Counted from the first letter of the stretch, positions 41,663 to 50,812 are shown. The stretch is 64,000 nucleotides of DNA from Panacagrimonas sp052387695 (GCA_052387695.1 JBQTIX010000047.1:62001-126000), one strand, 5' to 3'. The notes: a model not told the origin generated them from the sequence alone. Made by a program: numbers and translations.

Positions 41663-42438
41663 GCGGCCGCCTGGCGGGAAAGATCGCGCTGATTACGGGG
41701 ACGGGGGGAGGCCAGGGACGTGCGGCCGCCGAACTGTTCGCAGCAGAAGGCGCCAAAGTCGTCGGCTGTGACCTGAAGGTGGCGGACGGCGAAGAAACGG
41801 TTCGCATGGTCAAGGCCAAGGGCGGCGACATGGTCAGCCGTGTGGTGGACCTCGGCGACGAGGCGCAGGTCAGCGACTGGATCAAATTCGCCGTCGATTC
41901 CTACGGCGACTTCGACATTCTCTACAACAACGCCTCGGCCGTGCGCTACGGCACCATCGACAAGTTCTCCACCGAGGACTGGCGCTGGCTGATTCGCAAC
42001 GAACTGGATCTGGTGTACTACGCAACCAAGTACGCGCACCCGGTTCTCAAGCGGCGCGGCGGTGGCTCGATCATCAACACGGCCTCGGCGGCCGGTGTCA
42101 TCGGTTCCACCTTCGGTGGAAACATTTTCCAGTTCGCACACAGCATGACCAAGGGTGGCGTCATCGCCATGTCGCGCACCTGGGCGGCGGAGTTCGCGTC
42201 GGCCGGAATTCGCGTCAACAGCATCTCGCCCGGGCTGATCGAGACGCCGGCGTTCGCGGTATTTCCGGACAAGGATGCACTCAAGAAGATGATCGCGGAC
42301 TTCATGGATCTCCAGCTGGTCCGCATTCTCGGACAGCCTATGGACATCGCGTATTGCGCGCTCTACCTGGCGGCCGACGAGGCGCGTTTCGTGACCGGCC
42401 AGAATTTCTGCATAGACGGTGGCCTGACCGCAATCTGA
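41659..42438 (+). CDS. Short-chain dehydrogenase/reductase with Tyr-to-His change
   Basis: A 259-residue SDR with the cofactor motif LITGTGGGQGRAAA and YNNAS. The catalytic Ser is kept (Ser143 in NTASAAG) and Lys165 is present, but the Tyr four positions before Lys is His161 (AHSMTKGG). It starts at GTG 41659, overlapping the stop of the preceding small gene. As the third gene of the operon it would be expected to oxidise the oxygenase product. The His may act as an acid/base or the activity may be altered. Confidence 0.82.
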   Translation: MSGRLAGKIALITGTGGGQGRAAAELFAAEGAKVVGCDLKVADGEETVRMVKAKGGDMVSRVVDLGDEAQVSDWIKFAVDSYGDFDILYNNASAVRYGTIDKFSTEDWRWLIRNELDLVYYATKYAHPVLKRRGGGSIINTASAAGVIGSTFGGNIFQFAHSMTKGGVIAMSRTWAAEFASAGIRVNSISPGLIETPAFAVFPDKDALKKMIADFMDLQLVRILGQPMDIAYCALYLAADEARFVTGQNFCIDGGLTAI

Positions 42439-42450
42439 CGAGAAAAAACA

Positions 42451-43110
42451 ATGATCAAGATCTATCACATCGAGCGTGAAGGCGACCCTTTCGGCGGATC
42501 GCGCAATTCCTGCAAGGTGCTTATCGCGCTGAGCGAGCTTGGAGATCGCTACGAGATAAAGGCGCTGTCGCGCATGAACGACTGCCGGCCCGCCGATGCG
42601 CCGTATCGCAAGATCAACCCGAACGGCGTCACGCCGACGATTGATGACGGCGGCTTTGTACTCTGGGAGTCGGGTGCGATCCTGCGCTACCTGGGCGAGT
42701 CGCGACCGGGAGAGACGCTGCTTCCCGCGGATCTGCGCAGCCGCGCGACGGTCCAGCAGTGGGTGAGCTGGGAGGGCGCGACCCTGGCGCCCAGCCTGCT
42801 CGGCCTGTTCTTCGCCATGATGGCCCCCACGCCTGATCCTGCGGCAATCGAGGCGGCGAAGGGGACGTATCTGGCGAACCTCGCCACGCTCAACGCCCAG
42901 CTGGCCGGACGCGATTACGTGTGCGGCAAGTATTCGATCGCCGACATCGCGATCGGTGGTGTGACCCCGATCGCGTTTCTGCTGGGTCTCGACCTGAAGG
43001 CATATCCCCATCTGCTCGAGTGGCTGCGCCGTCTGCGCAAGCGTCCGGCCTGGAGTGCCGCCGAGGCCGTCATGGCCGATATGGAAGCCGGGAAAGCACA
43101 ACTGGGTTGA
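42451..43110 (+). CDS. Glutathione S-transferase family protein
   Basis: A 219-residue GST with N-terminal thioredoxin-like domain (RNSCKVLIALSELG, NPNGVTPTIDDGGFVLWESGAI) and C-terminal helical domain (about residues 90-215, YSIADIAIGG). The Ser/Cys near residue 18 (RNSCK) fits a Ser- or Cys-type active site. It differs from the BphK-like enzyme at 26935. It lies 12 bases after the SDR in the oxygenase operon and could catalyse glutathione-dependent isomerisation or detoxification of ring metabolites. Confidence 0.83.
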   Translation: MIKIYHIEREGDPFGGSRNSCKVLIALSELGDRYEIKALSRMNDCRPADAPYRKINPNGVTPTIDDGGFVLWESGAILRYLGESRPGETLLPADLRSRATVQQWVSWEGATLAPSLLGLFFAMMAPTPDPAAIEAAKGTYLANLATLNAQLAGRDYVCGKYSIADIAIGGVTPIAFLLGLDLKAYPHLLEWLRRLRKRPAWSAAEAVMADMEAGKAQLG

Positions 43111-43155
43111 ACAGCCTCTTCCTGAAATCTTCGCAACTGCCCCACAGGAATTCAC

Positions 43156-44538
43156 ATGAGTAAATTCGACTACAGCGACCTGGTCAACGCCAAGGACGCG
43201 CTTCAGACGAGGAGCATCTTCTGGGATCCGGCGATTTACCAGGAAGAACTCAAGCAGATCTTCAACCGCTGCTGGCTGTTTCTGGCGCACGAAAGCCAGA
43301 TTCCAGAACCCGGCGATTTCATTCGCACCTACATGGGTGAGGATGACGTGATCGTTGTCCGGGGTCAGGACAAGAAGGTCCGGGCCTTCCTCAATGCCTG
43401 CATGCACCGGGGTAACAAGGTCTGCCAGGCCGAGTGGGGACAGACCAAGGCATTTACCTGTTCCTACCACGGCTGGTCCTACGACACCTCGGGCCGCCTG
43501 GCCGCCGTGCCCTTGGAGAAGGACATCTACGACAACCTGGATCGCAGCCGCTTTGGCCTGGCTCCGGTCGCGCGAGTGGAAAACTACAAGGGCCTCATCT
43601 TCGGAACGTTCGCCAAGGAGGGCCCCAGCCTGGCCGAATATCTCGGCGACGTCAGCTGGTATCTCGATGTTCTCCTGGAGGCATCGCCGGGCGGGCTCGA
43701 ACTGATCGGCACGCCTTATCGTGTGGAGGTTCCGGGCAACTGGAAGCTGCCGGTGGAGAATGCGATCGGCGACGGCTATCACGTCACCTGGGCACATGCG
43801 GGCGCTATGCGTGTCGTGGGTACGCTTGCGACGGGGCGTTCGGAGCAGGTACTGGGGATCGGTGCGGAGAATTCCGGCGTCGATCTCAGCGGTGCCATCG
43901 AGATCAACGTTCCGCCGCACACCGTGCTGTCGTCGCTGGACGGGCGTTCGGGCTACGCGCTTTACGACCACCCCGAAAAGGTGCTCGAGTACGTGGAGCA
44001 GAACCGCCCGGACGTGATCAAGCGACTCGGTGAACTGCGTGGTCGCAGCCTCTACGGGTCCGAGACGCACATTGGCATCTTCCCCAATCTGCAGGTGATC
44101 CAGGGCCTCAACTTCCTGCGCATCATCCATCCGCGCGGTCCGGGGGCCTTCGAGGTCTGGACGTTCGCCATGGTGGACAAGAACATGCCGGCGGCCGTCA
44201 AAGAGGTCATCGAGAAAAATGTCCGGGCGACCTTCGGTCCCGCGGGTCTGCTCGAAGGCGACGACGGAGATTTCACCGAGGCGATCACCCATTCCGCCTC
44301 GGGCTACGCCACGCGCCAGTTGAAGGGTTGGCTCGGGATGGGCCAGGGTCGCAGGGTGCCCTGGGACGGCCCCGGCGAAGCCTCGCCGGGCCTCGTCAAC
44401 GAACTCTGTCAGCGCAGTTTCTACGAGCAGTGGCAGCGCACCATGTCGGCCGCGTCGGTGCTCGACATCCTGCCTCCAAAGGCTGCGACGGCTACGGAGC
44501 CGGCTGCAGAGCCGGTACGCGAGGTCGTCAATGGGTAA
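43156..44538 (+). CDS. Aromatic-ring-hydroxylating dioxygenase, alpha subunit
   Basis: A 460-residue large subunit. The Rieske ligands are C82, H84, C102 and H105 (CMHRGN, CSYHGW). Iron-ligand His are H209 and H214 in GDGYHVTWAH after NWKLPVENA. A Pro/Ala/Glu-rich tail of about 25 residues ends the protein. It belongs with naphthalene/PAH-type alpha subunits and pairs with the beta gene that overlaps its end by eight bases. It lies in the plus-strand run starting at 40065, 45 bases after the GST gene. Substrate is not predictable; a cis-dihydrodiol product is expected. Confidence 0.9.
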   Translation: MSKFDYSDLVNAKDALQTRSIFWDPAIYQEELKQIFNRCWLFLAHESQIPEPGDFIRTYMGEDDVIVVRGQDKKVRAFLNACMHRGNKVCQAEWGQTKAFTCSYHGWSYDTSGRLAAVPLEKDIYDNLDRSRFGLAPVARVENYKGLIFGTFAKEGPSLAEYLGDVSWYLDVLLEASPGGLELIGTPYRVEVPGNWKLPVENAIGDGYHVTWAHAGAMRVVGTLATGRSEQVLGIGAENSGVDLSGAIEINVPPHTVLSSLDGRSGYALYDHPEKVLEYVEQNRPDVIKRLGELRGRSLYGSETHIGIFPNLQVIQGLNFLRIIHPRGPGAFEVWTFAMVDKNMPAAVKEVIEKNVRATFGPAGLLEGDDGDFTEAITHSASGYATRQLKGWLGMGQGRRVPWDGPGEASPGLVNELCQRSFYEQWQRTMSAASVLDILPPKAATATEPAAEPVREVVNG

Positions 44539-45076
44539 TCCAGCACTCAGGGCCGTTCCGCGCGAGGAAGTCCCGCTAGACGTTGCGTATCGGGTGGAGC
44601 GCTTCCTCTCGCTCGAGGCGCGCGTGCTGGACGAGGAGCGTTATGCCGACTGGCTGGCGCTGCTCACCGAGGATGTGAGCTACCGCATGCCGATTCCACG
44701 CAACACCAAGCGGAAGAACCGGCCGGGAACGACTTCTCTCGGCGGAGACGGCCTGATCTACGACGAGACGCTTCCGACCTTGCGGCAGCGCGCGCTGCGT
44801 GAAGATACCGGCTTGGTCTGGCTCAACGATCCTCCAACGCACCACGTGCGGCTCATCACGAACGTGGAAACCTTCGTTGGCGACGCGCCTGGCACCTACG
44901 ATGTCCGCAGCAAGTTCATGCTCTTTCGCGCCCGCCGTGATCGCGACCGCGTCAGTCACGTGGGCTGGCGCGAAGACATCCTCCGCGAGACGTCCGCGGG
45001 CCTGCGCATTGCGTCGCGCACGATCTACCTGCCCGAGCGCGTCATCACCGACAAGAACCTGAACACGTTCTTCTGA
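44531..45076 (+). CDS. Aromatic-ring-hydroxylating dioxygenase, beta subunit
   Basis: A 181-residue small subunit with VERFLSLEARVLDEERYADWLALL near the N-terminus, HHVRLITNVETF in the middle and VITDKNLNTFF at the C-terminus, all typical of the family. It overlaps the alpha gene by eight bases and is its obligate partner. An SDR gene follows after 48 bases. Like other beta subunits it has a structural rather than catalytic role. Confidence 0.92.
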   Translation: MGNPALRAVPREEVPLDVAYRVERFLSLEARVLDEERYADWLALLTEDVSYRMPIPRNTKRKNRPGTTSLGGDGLIYDETLPTLRQRALREDTGLVWLNDPPTHHVRLITNVETFVGDAPGTYDVRSKFMLFRARRDRDRVSHVGWREDILRETSAGLRIASRTIYLPERVITDKNLNTFF

Positions 45077-45124
45077 ACCAACGGTTCCTCAAAGGGAACC
45101 TGATCGCTGCGACTGGAGAGAACC

Positions 45125-45880
45125 TTGATTAAAAGAATGGAAGGACGGTGCGCCGTCGTGACGGGGGCTTCCTCGGGCATGGGTCGCGCGACGGCCCTGC
45201 GCTTCGCAGCCGAGGGTGCAAAGGTCTGCCTGGCCGATGTGAATCGGCAGGGCAACGAGGAGACACTCGACCTGATCCGGAGCGCCGGCGGCACTGCACG
45301 CGCGGAGTATTGCGACGTTTCCGACGAGAAAATCGTCCAGCGTACTTTCGCCGCTGTCGAGGCTGCGTACGGCCCGGTTTCGATCCTGTTCAACAACGCG
45401 GGGTTCGAAGAGGGCGACGGTGTCACCGAAGACCTCGACCTGGAGCACTGGGAAAAGATCCAGTCCGTGAACACACGAGGCGCGTTCCTCGCCGCCAAGT
45501 ATTCGATCAAGAGCATGCTGGCGTCGGGCAAGGGTGGGGTGATCACCACCACGTCCTCGATCGGCGGGCTGATTGGTACGCCGGGTCTGCATTCGTATAC
45601 CGCGGCCAAGGGCGCTGTCATCTCGCTCACGCGCGCATGGGCCGTGACCTACGCCAAGCGCGGGATCCGTGCAAACGCCATCTGCCCCGGCCTGGTGATG
45701 ACGCCGATGGTCGCGCGCATCGGCAGCGGCTTCATCGCGGCGGCCACCAGCATGACGCCGATGGGTCGCGGCGCGGCGCCGGAAGAGGTCGCCAACCTCG
45801 TTGCCTTCCTGTCCTCTGACGAAGCCAGCTTCATCACCGGCGCGATCATTCCGATCGACGGCGGCTATACCGCGCAATGA
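45125..45880 (+). CDS. Short-chain dehydrogenase/reductase
   Basis: A 251-residue SDR with complete motifs: VVTGASSGMGRATALRF, FNNAG, Ser in TTSSIGG, and SYTAAKGAVISL with Tyr and Lys. The start may be TTG 45125, after GGAGAG, or ATG 45137. Its place right after a dioxygenase pair suggests oxidation of the dihydrodiol or an alcohol product. The next SDR gene overlaps its stop by four bases. The substrate is unknown. Confidence 0.88.
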   Translation: MIKRMEGRCAVVTGASSGMGRATALRFAAEGAKVCLADVNRQGNEETLDLIRSAGGTARAEYCDVSDEKIVQRTFAAVEAAYGPVSILFNNAGFEEGDGVTEDLDLEHWEKIQSVNTRGAFLAAKYSIKSMLASGKGGVITTTSSIGGLIGTPGLHSYTAAKGAVISLTRAWAVTYAKRGIRANAICPGLVMTPMVARIGSGFIAAATSMTPMGRGAAPEEVANLVAFLSSDEASFITGAIIPIDGGYTAQ

Positions 45881-46704
45881 ATCGTCCCGTGGACCAATCC
45901 GCGTTCACGCTTGATCGCTTCCGGCTCGACGGTCGCGTCGCGATTGTCACCGGTGCCGGTTCAGGGCTCGGGCGGGTCTTCGCACGCGCGCTTGCAACGG
46001 CCGGGGCGAGCGTTGTGTGCGCCGACATCGCCACATCGGACGCCGAGAAGACCGCAGCGCTGATCGTTGAGCAACGCGGTGTGGCGCGTGCCTGCCACGT
46101 CGATGTAGCGGACCCCGAATCTGTCGATGCGCTGATGGCCGTCACGATGCGGGATCACAAGCGCCTGGACATCCTCGTGAACAACGCAGGTATCGCCAGC
46201 GCGGCGCGCCGACTGCACGAGCTATCCATCGCCGATTGGGATCGCGTGCAGGCCGTGAATACGCGCGGCGTCTTTCTGTGCACGCGCGCTGCGTTACCCT
46301 TGATGCTCGAGCGGCACGCGGGCTCGATCATCAATCTGGCCTCGATCGCCGGACTGGGCGGAATATCGCCGGAGCTCTCGGCAGTGGCTTCGAATTACTC
46401 CGCATCGAAGGGCGCCGTGGTCGCGCTCAGCCAGCAGGTCGCGGTCGAGTACGCGCGTGACGGTATCCGCTGCAACGCGATCGCACCGGGCTGGCATCTG
46501 GGCACGCAATTGGGCCGTGAGGCCTTGCCGATGTCCGAGGCGGCTCTCGGAAAAATCGTGGAGCGGCTGCAAAGTTCGACGCCGATGGGCAGGACCGGCG
46601 ATCCGGAGGAACTGGCAGGTCTGCTGGTCTATCTCGCAAGCGATGCCTCTTCGTTCATGACGGGCCAGGTCCTTGCGCATGACGGCGGCTGGACGGCCTG
46701 GTAG
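45877..46704 (+). CDS. Short-chain dehydrogenase/reductase
   Basis: A 275-residue SDR starting with a 15-residue extension before VAIVTGAGSGLGRVFA. NNAG, NLASIAGLGG and SNYSASKGAVVALS supply the full Ser-Tyr-Lys set. It overlaps the previous SDR by four bases, so the two are co-translated. Both probably process products of the dioxygenase at 43156-45076. It resembles classical NAD-linked alcohol or dihydrodiol dehydrogenases but cannot be assigned further. Confidence 0.87.
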   Translation: MNRPVDQSAFTLDRFRLDGRVAIVTGAGSGLGRVFARALATAGASVVCADIATSDAEKTAALIVEQRGVARACHVDVADPESVDALMAVTMRDHKRLDILVNNAGIASAARRLHELSIADWDRVQAVNTRGVFLCTRAALPLMLERHAGSIINLASIAGLGGISPELSAVASNYSASKGAVVALSQQVAVEYARDGIRCNAIAPGWHLGTQLGREALPMSEAALGKIVERLQSSTPMGRTGDPEELAGLLVYLASDASSFMTGQVLAHDGGWTAW

Positions 46705-46807
46705 CGGAAGGAAGCGCGATCAGTACCGTGGTCGTGCATCTGACCCCGGCATGAGTCGAAAAGTGAGCGGTTGAAGTCCCTTCGACCGAACACGGCACTG
46801 AGAAAAG

Positions 46808-47590
46808 ATGCTCGACGAATTCTCGAACAAGGTCGCGGTGGTGACGGGCGGTACGCGCGGAATCGGCATGGCCGTGGTCCGGCACCTGCTGGAGCTGAAC
46901 GCCTCCGTATTCACGTGTTCCAGGGATCCATCGTCGGCGACGGCGGCGCTCGAGCCCCTGAGGATGAAACACCCCGGCCGATTGGCATGGACGTGCGCCG
47001 ACGTCAGTAAGGCGGACGACATCGAGAGTGTCGTCGGGCGCGCGGCCGAGACCTTTGGCGGGCTGGACATTCTTGTCAACAACGCAGCCGGGGTGGAGAG
47101 CGGCGGCTTGGAAACGCTCACCGATGTGCAGTGGCAGACCGAATTCAACAGCAAGCTGATGGCGATGGTGCGGAGCGCCAGGGTGGCCATCCCGTTCATG
47201 CGCGTTCGCGGAGGCGGCGCCATCGTCAACGTCAACGCGATATTCGCGAAGCAGCCGCATCCGGATTTCTTCGCCAGTAGCGTGATTCGATCTTCCTGCC
47301 TGTCGCTCACCAAACTGATCGCGCACGAGTACGCCGCGGAGGGCATTCGCGCGAACGCCGTTGGCCTCGGCGTCGTGGCAACCGATGCGTGGAAAGCCTG
47401 GTACTCCCCGGACGAAGGCTCGTACGAGTCGTTCCTCGAGCGCCAGGCCCTCGCGTATCGCGTGCCGATGCGACGCATGGCATCCGCTGAAGAAGTGGCT
47501 GAAGTGATCGCCTTCCTCGCGGGACCGCGGTCCAGCTACATCAATGGCACGCAACTGGATGTCGATGGCGGCATGGCGCGGTACGTGTAG
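46808..47590 (+). CDS. SDR-fold protein lacking catalytic Tyr and Lys
   Basis: A 260-residue SDR-like protein. The cofactor motif VVTGGTRGIGMAVV and NNAAG are intact. The active-site strand reads IVNVNAIFAKQ, and the YxxxK segment reads PDFFASSVIRSS, so neither the Tyr nor the Lys is in place. The C-terminal NGTQLDVDGGMARYV is normal for SDRs. It follows the previous SDR by 103 bases. It might be a non-catalytic partner or use altered chemistry, as seen in some dienoyl- or enoyl-reductase relatives. Confidence 0.8.
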   Translation: MLDEFSNKVAVVTGGTRGIGMAVVRHLLELNASVFTCSRDPSSATAALEPLRMKHPGRLAWTCADVSKADDIESVVGRAAETFGGLDILVNNAAGVESGGLETLTDVQWQTEFNSKLMAMVRSARVAIPFMRVRGGGAIVNVNAIFAKQPHPDFFASSVIRSSCLSLTKLIAHEYAAEGIRANAVGLGVVATDAWKAWYSPDEGSYESFLERQALAYRVPMRRMASAEEVAEVIAFLAGPRSSYINGTQLDVDGGMARYV

Positions 47591-47706
47591 ATGGGCACGT
47601 TGTTTCACCAGCTCCGTACCGGGTCGCGGAGAACGGGCCAGATGGATCGCCTGCATCGGAACGTCGCTGGTGTCCGATCTGAAGCGCGCGACGTTATCGT
47701 CCCGGA

Positions 47707-48432
47707 CTAACGACCGCCTTCCATCTGGACCAGGGCCTCAACCAAGGCCTCGGGGCAACTCAGGAACGGTGAATGATCGCTATCGAGCGTTGCAACGCTG
47801 CTGCACGGAAGCCGCGTTTGCATCGCACGCTGCCGCACGAGCAGAAGTGCGCGATCATCGCTGCATTCGATGTAATGCCGGGCAATCCGTCCGAACCGGG
47901 TCTCGCCGAGAGACAACGGTGTCACCAGGGGCTGCGCGGGCTCCGCGACGAGCCGCGCGGCGGCATCGCGCTGGATGGCTTCTGTGCATCGGTGGTACAG
48001 CAACTCCGCCGCCGCGGTGGGCTCGAAGCGAACAGCGCTGCCGTCCGCGGCAGGGCGCATGGCGGCGCCGAATTTTGGATTTGGGGCTTCCATCTGGAAT
48101 GCGCGCAGACTCTGGCCGTGGGGCAGCATGAACGCCGTGATGTAGATGAGCCTGCTCACGCACTCTGGGGCTCGCTCAGCCACTGAGCTGATGACGATTC
48201 CCCCGCGGCTGTGCCCGCACAGGATCACGGGTTCTGGTTGCTGGCGCGCAAGATCGGCGACGAATGCGGCCCATAGGTCCAGGGTGACGGCACTCGCCTG
48301 AACATCGCCGCCATCCATACCAGGCAGCGACGGTGCGATCAGCACGTGGCCGCGCGCTTCGAGTAGCGGACGCAGAGGCTCGAAACACCAGCCGCCGTGC
48401 CAAGCCCCGTGAATCATCAGGAAGGTGGCCAT
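47707..48432 (-). CDS. Alpha/beta hydrolase (esterase-like)
   Basis: A 241-residue alpha/beta hydrolase of the small plant-esterase/hydroxynitrile-lyase-like group. FLMIHGAWHGGWCFEPL forms the oxyanion region, CGHSRGG is the nucleophile elbow (Ser), and DSDHSPFLSCPEAL carries the catalytic His near the C-terminus. Such proteins hydrolyse methyl esters or similar small esters. The gene converges with the SDR run and lies 72 bases downstream of the dioxygenase beta gene on the same strand, so it is probably the last gene of that operon. Confidence 0.83.
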   Translation of the reverse strand: MATFLMIHGAWHGGWCFEPLRPLLEARGHVLIAPSLPGMDGGDVQASAVTLDLWAAFVADLARQQPEPVILCGHSRGGIVISSVAERAPECVSRLIYITAFMLPHGQSLRAFQMEAPNPKFGAAMRPAADGSAVRFEPTAAAELLYHRCTEAIQRDAAARLVAEPAQPLVTPLSLGETRFGRIARHYIECSDDRALLLVRQRAMQTRLPCSSVATLDSDHSPFLSCPEALVEALVQMEGGR

Positions 48433-48504
48433 AACGATCCTTGAACCACGACGGGAAGCCCGTTCATTCGAGCGCTCCCTATTTCCTTCCGCCTCGCCGG
48501 CGAC

Positions 48505-49038
48505 TCAGGCGTACACGTTGAGGTTCTTGCTCAGCATGCTGTTCTGATCGACCAGGATGGTCCGCTTGGCCAGCTTGAGGGAGCCATCGTCGCCGCGACG
48601 GAGGATGTCGTCCCGGGTGCCGACCATCCAGCACTCGTCGCGTTCGAGCCGGTTGCGATAGATCAGGAAGTTCGAGCCAACCTTGTACTCGCTCGGCGCG
48701 TTTCCGGCTTCGACTTCGACGTTGGTGATGAGGTGCCGATAGCGCGTGCGCGGATTCTCCGACCATGCGGTGCCGGTCTTGAGGCGGTAGGTGCGCACGC
48801 GGAGCGAGGTCAGCGTCTCCTTGTAGAAATTCATGTGCTGCGGGTCCAGCTCCTTCTCCTCCTTGCGGAACAGCGTTTCTCGCGTGGGCATCCAGTACGC
48901 GATGTCCTCGGTCATCGTGCTCAGCCAGGCGTCGTAATCCTCGGCGTCGAGCAGGCGCGCTTCGCGGGTGTAGAACTGGTTGATCTCGAACCACAGCACC
49001 ATCTGTTCGAGGTGGGTGGCATTCGGGGCCTGGGTCAT
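48505..49038 (-). CDS. Aromatic-ring-hydroxylating dioxygenase, beta subunit
   Basis: A 177-residue small subunit with QFYTREARLLDAEDYDAWLSTM, RYRHLITNVEVEAGN and a C-terminal SMLSKNLNVYA. It follows the alpha subunit gene by 17 bases and pairs with it. It is very similar in pattern to the beta subunit at 15321-15866, suggesting the two oxygenases form one subfamily. Confidence 0.92.
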   Translation of the reverse strand: MTQAPNATHLEQMVLWFEINQFYTREARLLDAEDYDAWLSTMTEDIAYWMPTRETLFRKEEKELDPQHMNFYKETLTSLRVRTYRLKTGTAWSENPRTRYRHLITNVEVEAGNAPSEYKVGSNFLIYRNRLERDECWMVGTRDDILRRGDDGSLKLAKRTILVDQNSMLSKNLNVYA

Positions 49039-49055
49039 GGCTGCGCTCCTCTTCT

Positions 49056-50351
49056 TCAGCGAACCTTCGGAATGTCGGCCCAGGTCGGGGCGCTCATGAA
49101 GTCCAGCCAGCGCTGGTAGAACGCGAGCTGGTTGACGTCGCTATACATCGGGCGGCTGATGTTGCCCGGAAGATCCGGGTCGTCATTGCGCGAGGTGCCG
49201 GTACGCAGGCCGTAGTGCAGGCGACCTTGACGCGTGATGACACCCTCGTTGGAGCGCGTCGCGTTTTCCCAGTTTTCGCCGTCGTCCATCTCGAACAGGC
49301 CGGCGGGCGCGAAGCTGAGCATGCAGGCGTCACGTACGGCCTCGCGCACGTCGTCGGGCATGTCGCTGTTGATCAGCGTCCATGCACGCAGCTCGATGCG
49401 CGTGGGGCCCTTGGGCAGCCAGGCGCGCATGGTCGCGATGCCAGGCAGGAAGGAGAAGTTGGGGAACACCGTGGCGGAGATCACGGAACCGAAGATGCGC
49501 TTGGCGCGCAGCTCGCCGAGACGCTTGGCCATCTTGTCGCGGCGTGCCTGGTAGTACTCTGTGATGCACGGCCGATCCGCCGACAGCAGGGCCAGAGTAC
49601 CGATGCCGTCGAGTCCGCCTTCCCAGCAATGCCCGTTCATGTTCGCGTGGAAGGACTGGGGATCCACCGGCATCAGCTCGCTGACCTGCTTGCCGTAGGT
49701 GATCGACTGCGTGCCGGAGTTGTGCGTCCAGCCCACGTGCAGCGAATCGCCGGCGAAATTCTCGGCGCCGAATTTCCAGTTGGCGTCGTACATGTTCTTG
49801 ACGCAGCCGCCGACGAACTCGGTGCCCTCGTCGCACTGGTCGAGAATGATGTCGAGGTACCAGCGGTAATCGCCGAGAAAGTCATCCAATGATGGCGCGT
49901 CGCTGTCGAAGCAGGCAAAGACCAGACCCTTGTAAGTGGAAACCCTGGCATTGCGCAGGCCCCATTTGGACTTGTCGATCCAGCCCTCGTAGTGGCTGTC
50001 CTCGTGCATGCCGAGCAGCTTGCCGTCGGTGCCGTAGGCCCAGCCGTGGTAGTTGCACACGAAGCTTCGCGTCTGGCCGCGGTCGGCGAAGCAGATACGG
50101 TTGCCACGATGCACGCAGGAATTCAGGAAGACACGGATGCCGCCGTCGCTGTGACGCGCGACGACCACGTTGTCCTGGCCCATGTAGGTGGTGACGAAGT
50201 CGCCGCGCTTCGGAATCTGACTCTCGTGCGCAACGAACAGCCAGGAACGCGCGAACAGGCGTTCGAGTTCGAGGTTGTAGATGTCCTGGTCCCAGAAGAT
50301 ACGCCGGTCGATCCAGCCTTCCTTGACGTTGATCAGCCCGTGCAGATCCAT
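49056..50351 (-). CDS. Aromatic-ring-hydroxylating dioxygenase, alpha subunit
   Basis: A 431-residue large subunit. The Rieske ligands are C79, H81, C99 and H102 (CVHRGN, CNYHGW). The iron-site His are H205 and H210 in GDSLHVGWTH after NWKFGAENF. It shares long blocks with the alpha subunit at 15896-17269 (GWVSRRIF/GWIDRRIF, LFVAHE, DYRWYLD), so the two are probably paralogues. The ATG is preceded by GGAGGAG. It heads a minus-strand operon divergent from the xylM genes. PAH or biphenyl-type substrates are likely but unproven. Confidence 0.92.
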   Translation of the reverse strand: MDLHGLINVKEGWIDRRIFWDQDIYNLELERLFARSWLFVAHESQIPKRGDFVTTYMGQDNVVVARHSDGGIRVFLNSCVHRGNRICFADRGQTRSFVCNYHGWAYGTDGKLLGMHEDSHYEGWIDKSKWGLRNARVSTYKGLVFACFDSDAPSLDDFLGDYRWYLDIILDQCDEGTEFVGGCVKNMYDANWKFGAENFAGDSLHVGWTHNSGTQSITYGKQVSELMPVDPQSFHANMNGHCWEGGLDGIGTLALLSADRPCITEYYQARRDKMAKRLGELRAKRIFGSVISATVFPNFSFLPGIATMRAWLPKGPTRIELRAWTLINSDMPDDVREAVRDACMLSFAPAGLFEMDDGENWENATRSNEGVITRQGRLHYGLRTGTSRNDDPDLPGNISRPMYSDVNQLAFYQRWLDFMSAPTWADIPKVR

Positions 50352-50799
50352 GTAATCACTCCTCCAAGTTCCCGAAATTTATAGTTGTCAGGCCGGAGCA
50401 GGAAAGCGGCCTGTGCCCAGATCAAATTATTCGCCGTTCGAGGTAGTCGCTGAGTACGAAGCCGTACCCGCGTGTTCTCTGACCTCGCACCATTTCTTAA
50501 CGAGAGACGCTTTACCTGTCGCGTCCGCGATCTACGCATCGCTCGTGCCAGCTAGAGAAAGCCGGCTTACCCGCATTGTTGTTACGGCGGCGGCCCGAGG
50601 TCCAGTGGTTTCGATCTACGGAATGGTGCGGGTCGCATCGGCGCCTCACGAAAGCGTAAAGGCTTCCGTGCTTTGGACTGGATTGCGTGCAGACGGGACT
50701 GCCGCGTTCCGGTACCGAGCCGGCCGTGACTTTACGTTCTCGTAACGTGTCCGCCGGGCATCGCCGAAAACGGCATCAGAAATCATGTCGAAGACACAT
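50352..50799. other. Divergent regulatory region between a dioxygenase operon and the xylM operon
   Basis: This region lies between two operons that both start outwards. One plus-strand frame of about 110 codons (ending 50745) lacks a ribosome site and any known domain and is not called. Near 50397-50412 a weak minus-strand -24/-12-like match (AGGCCGCTTTCCTGCT) could serve the dioxygenase operon. A short inverted repeat GCCGAAAACGGC sits at 50763-50774. Nothing else is evident. Confidence 0.45.
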
Positions 50800-50812
50800 T
50801 TAACCATCTGAA
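50800..50812 (+). promoter_or_regulatory. 13-base element shared with the promoter at 39995, followed by an A/T tract
   Basis: TTAACCATCTGAA is identical to the element at 39963-39975. It is followed by an unusually A/T-rich stretch of about 25 bases (50811-50836) in an otherwise GC-rich region, which could be a bend or IHF-binding tract as is common between activator sites and sigma-54 promoters. Confidence 0.55.

Noticed and set aside
41521..44292. Very long open frame (about 920 codons) on the minus strand
   Set aside because: It lies opposite an SDR, a GST and a dioxygenase alpha gene that all have complete motifs and ribosome sites. Long antisense frames are common in GC-rich coding sequence.
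50397..50412. Minus-strand sigma-54-like match before the dioxygenase at 49056
   Set aside because: AGGCCGCTTTCCTGCT keeps only GG, GC and a few flanking bases. It is mentioned in the regional entry but not called as a promoter.
50413..50745. A 110-codon plus-strand frame in the divergent promoter region
   Set aside because: It has no Shine-Dalgarno sequence and no family match, and it sits between two outward-facing promoters.
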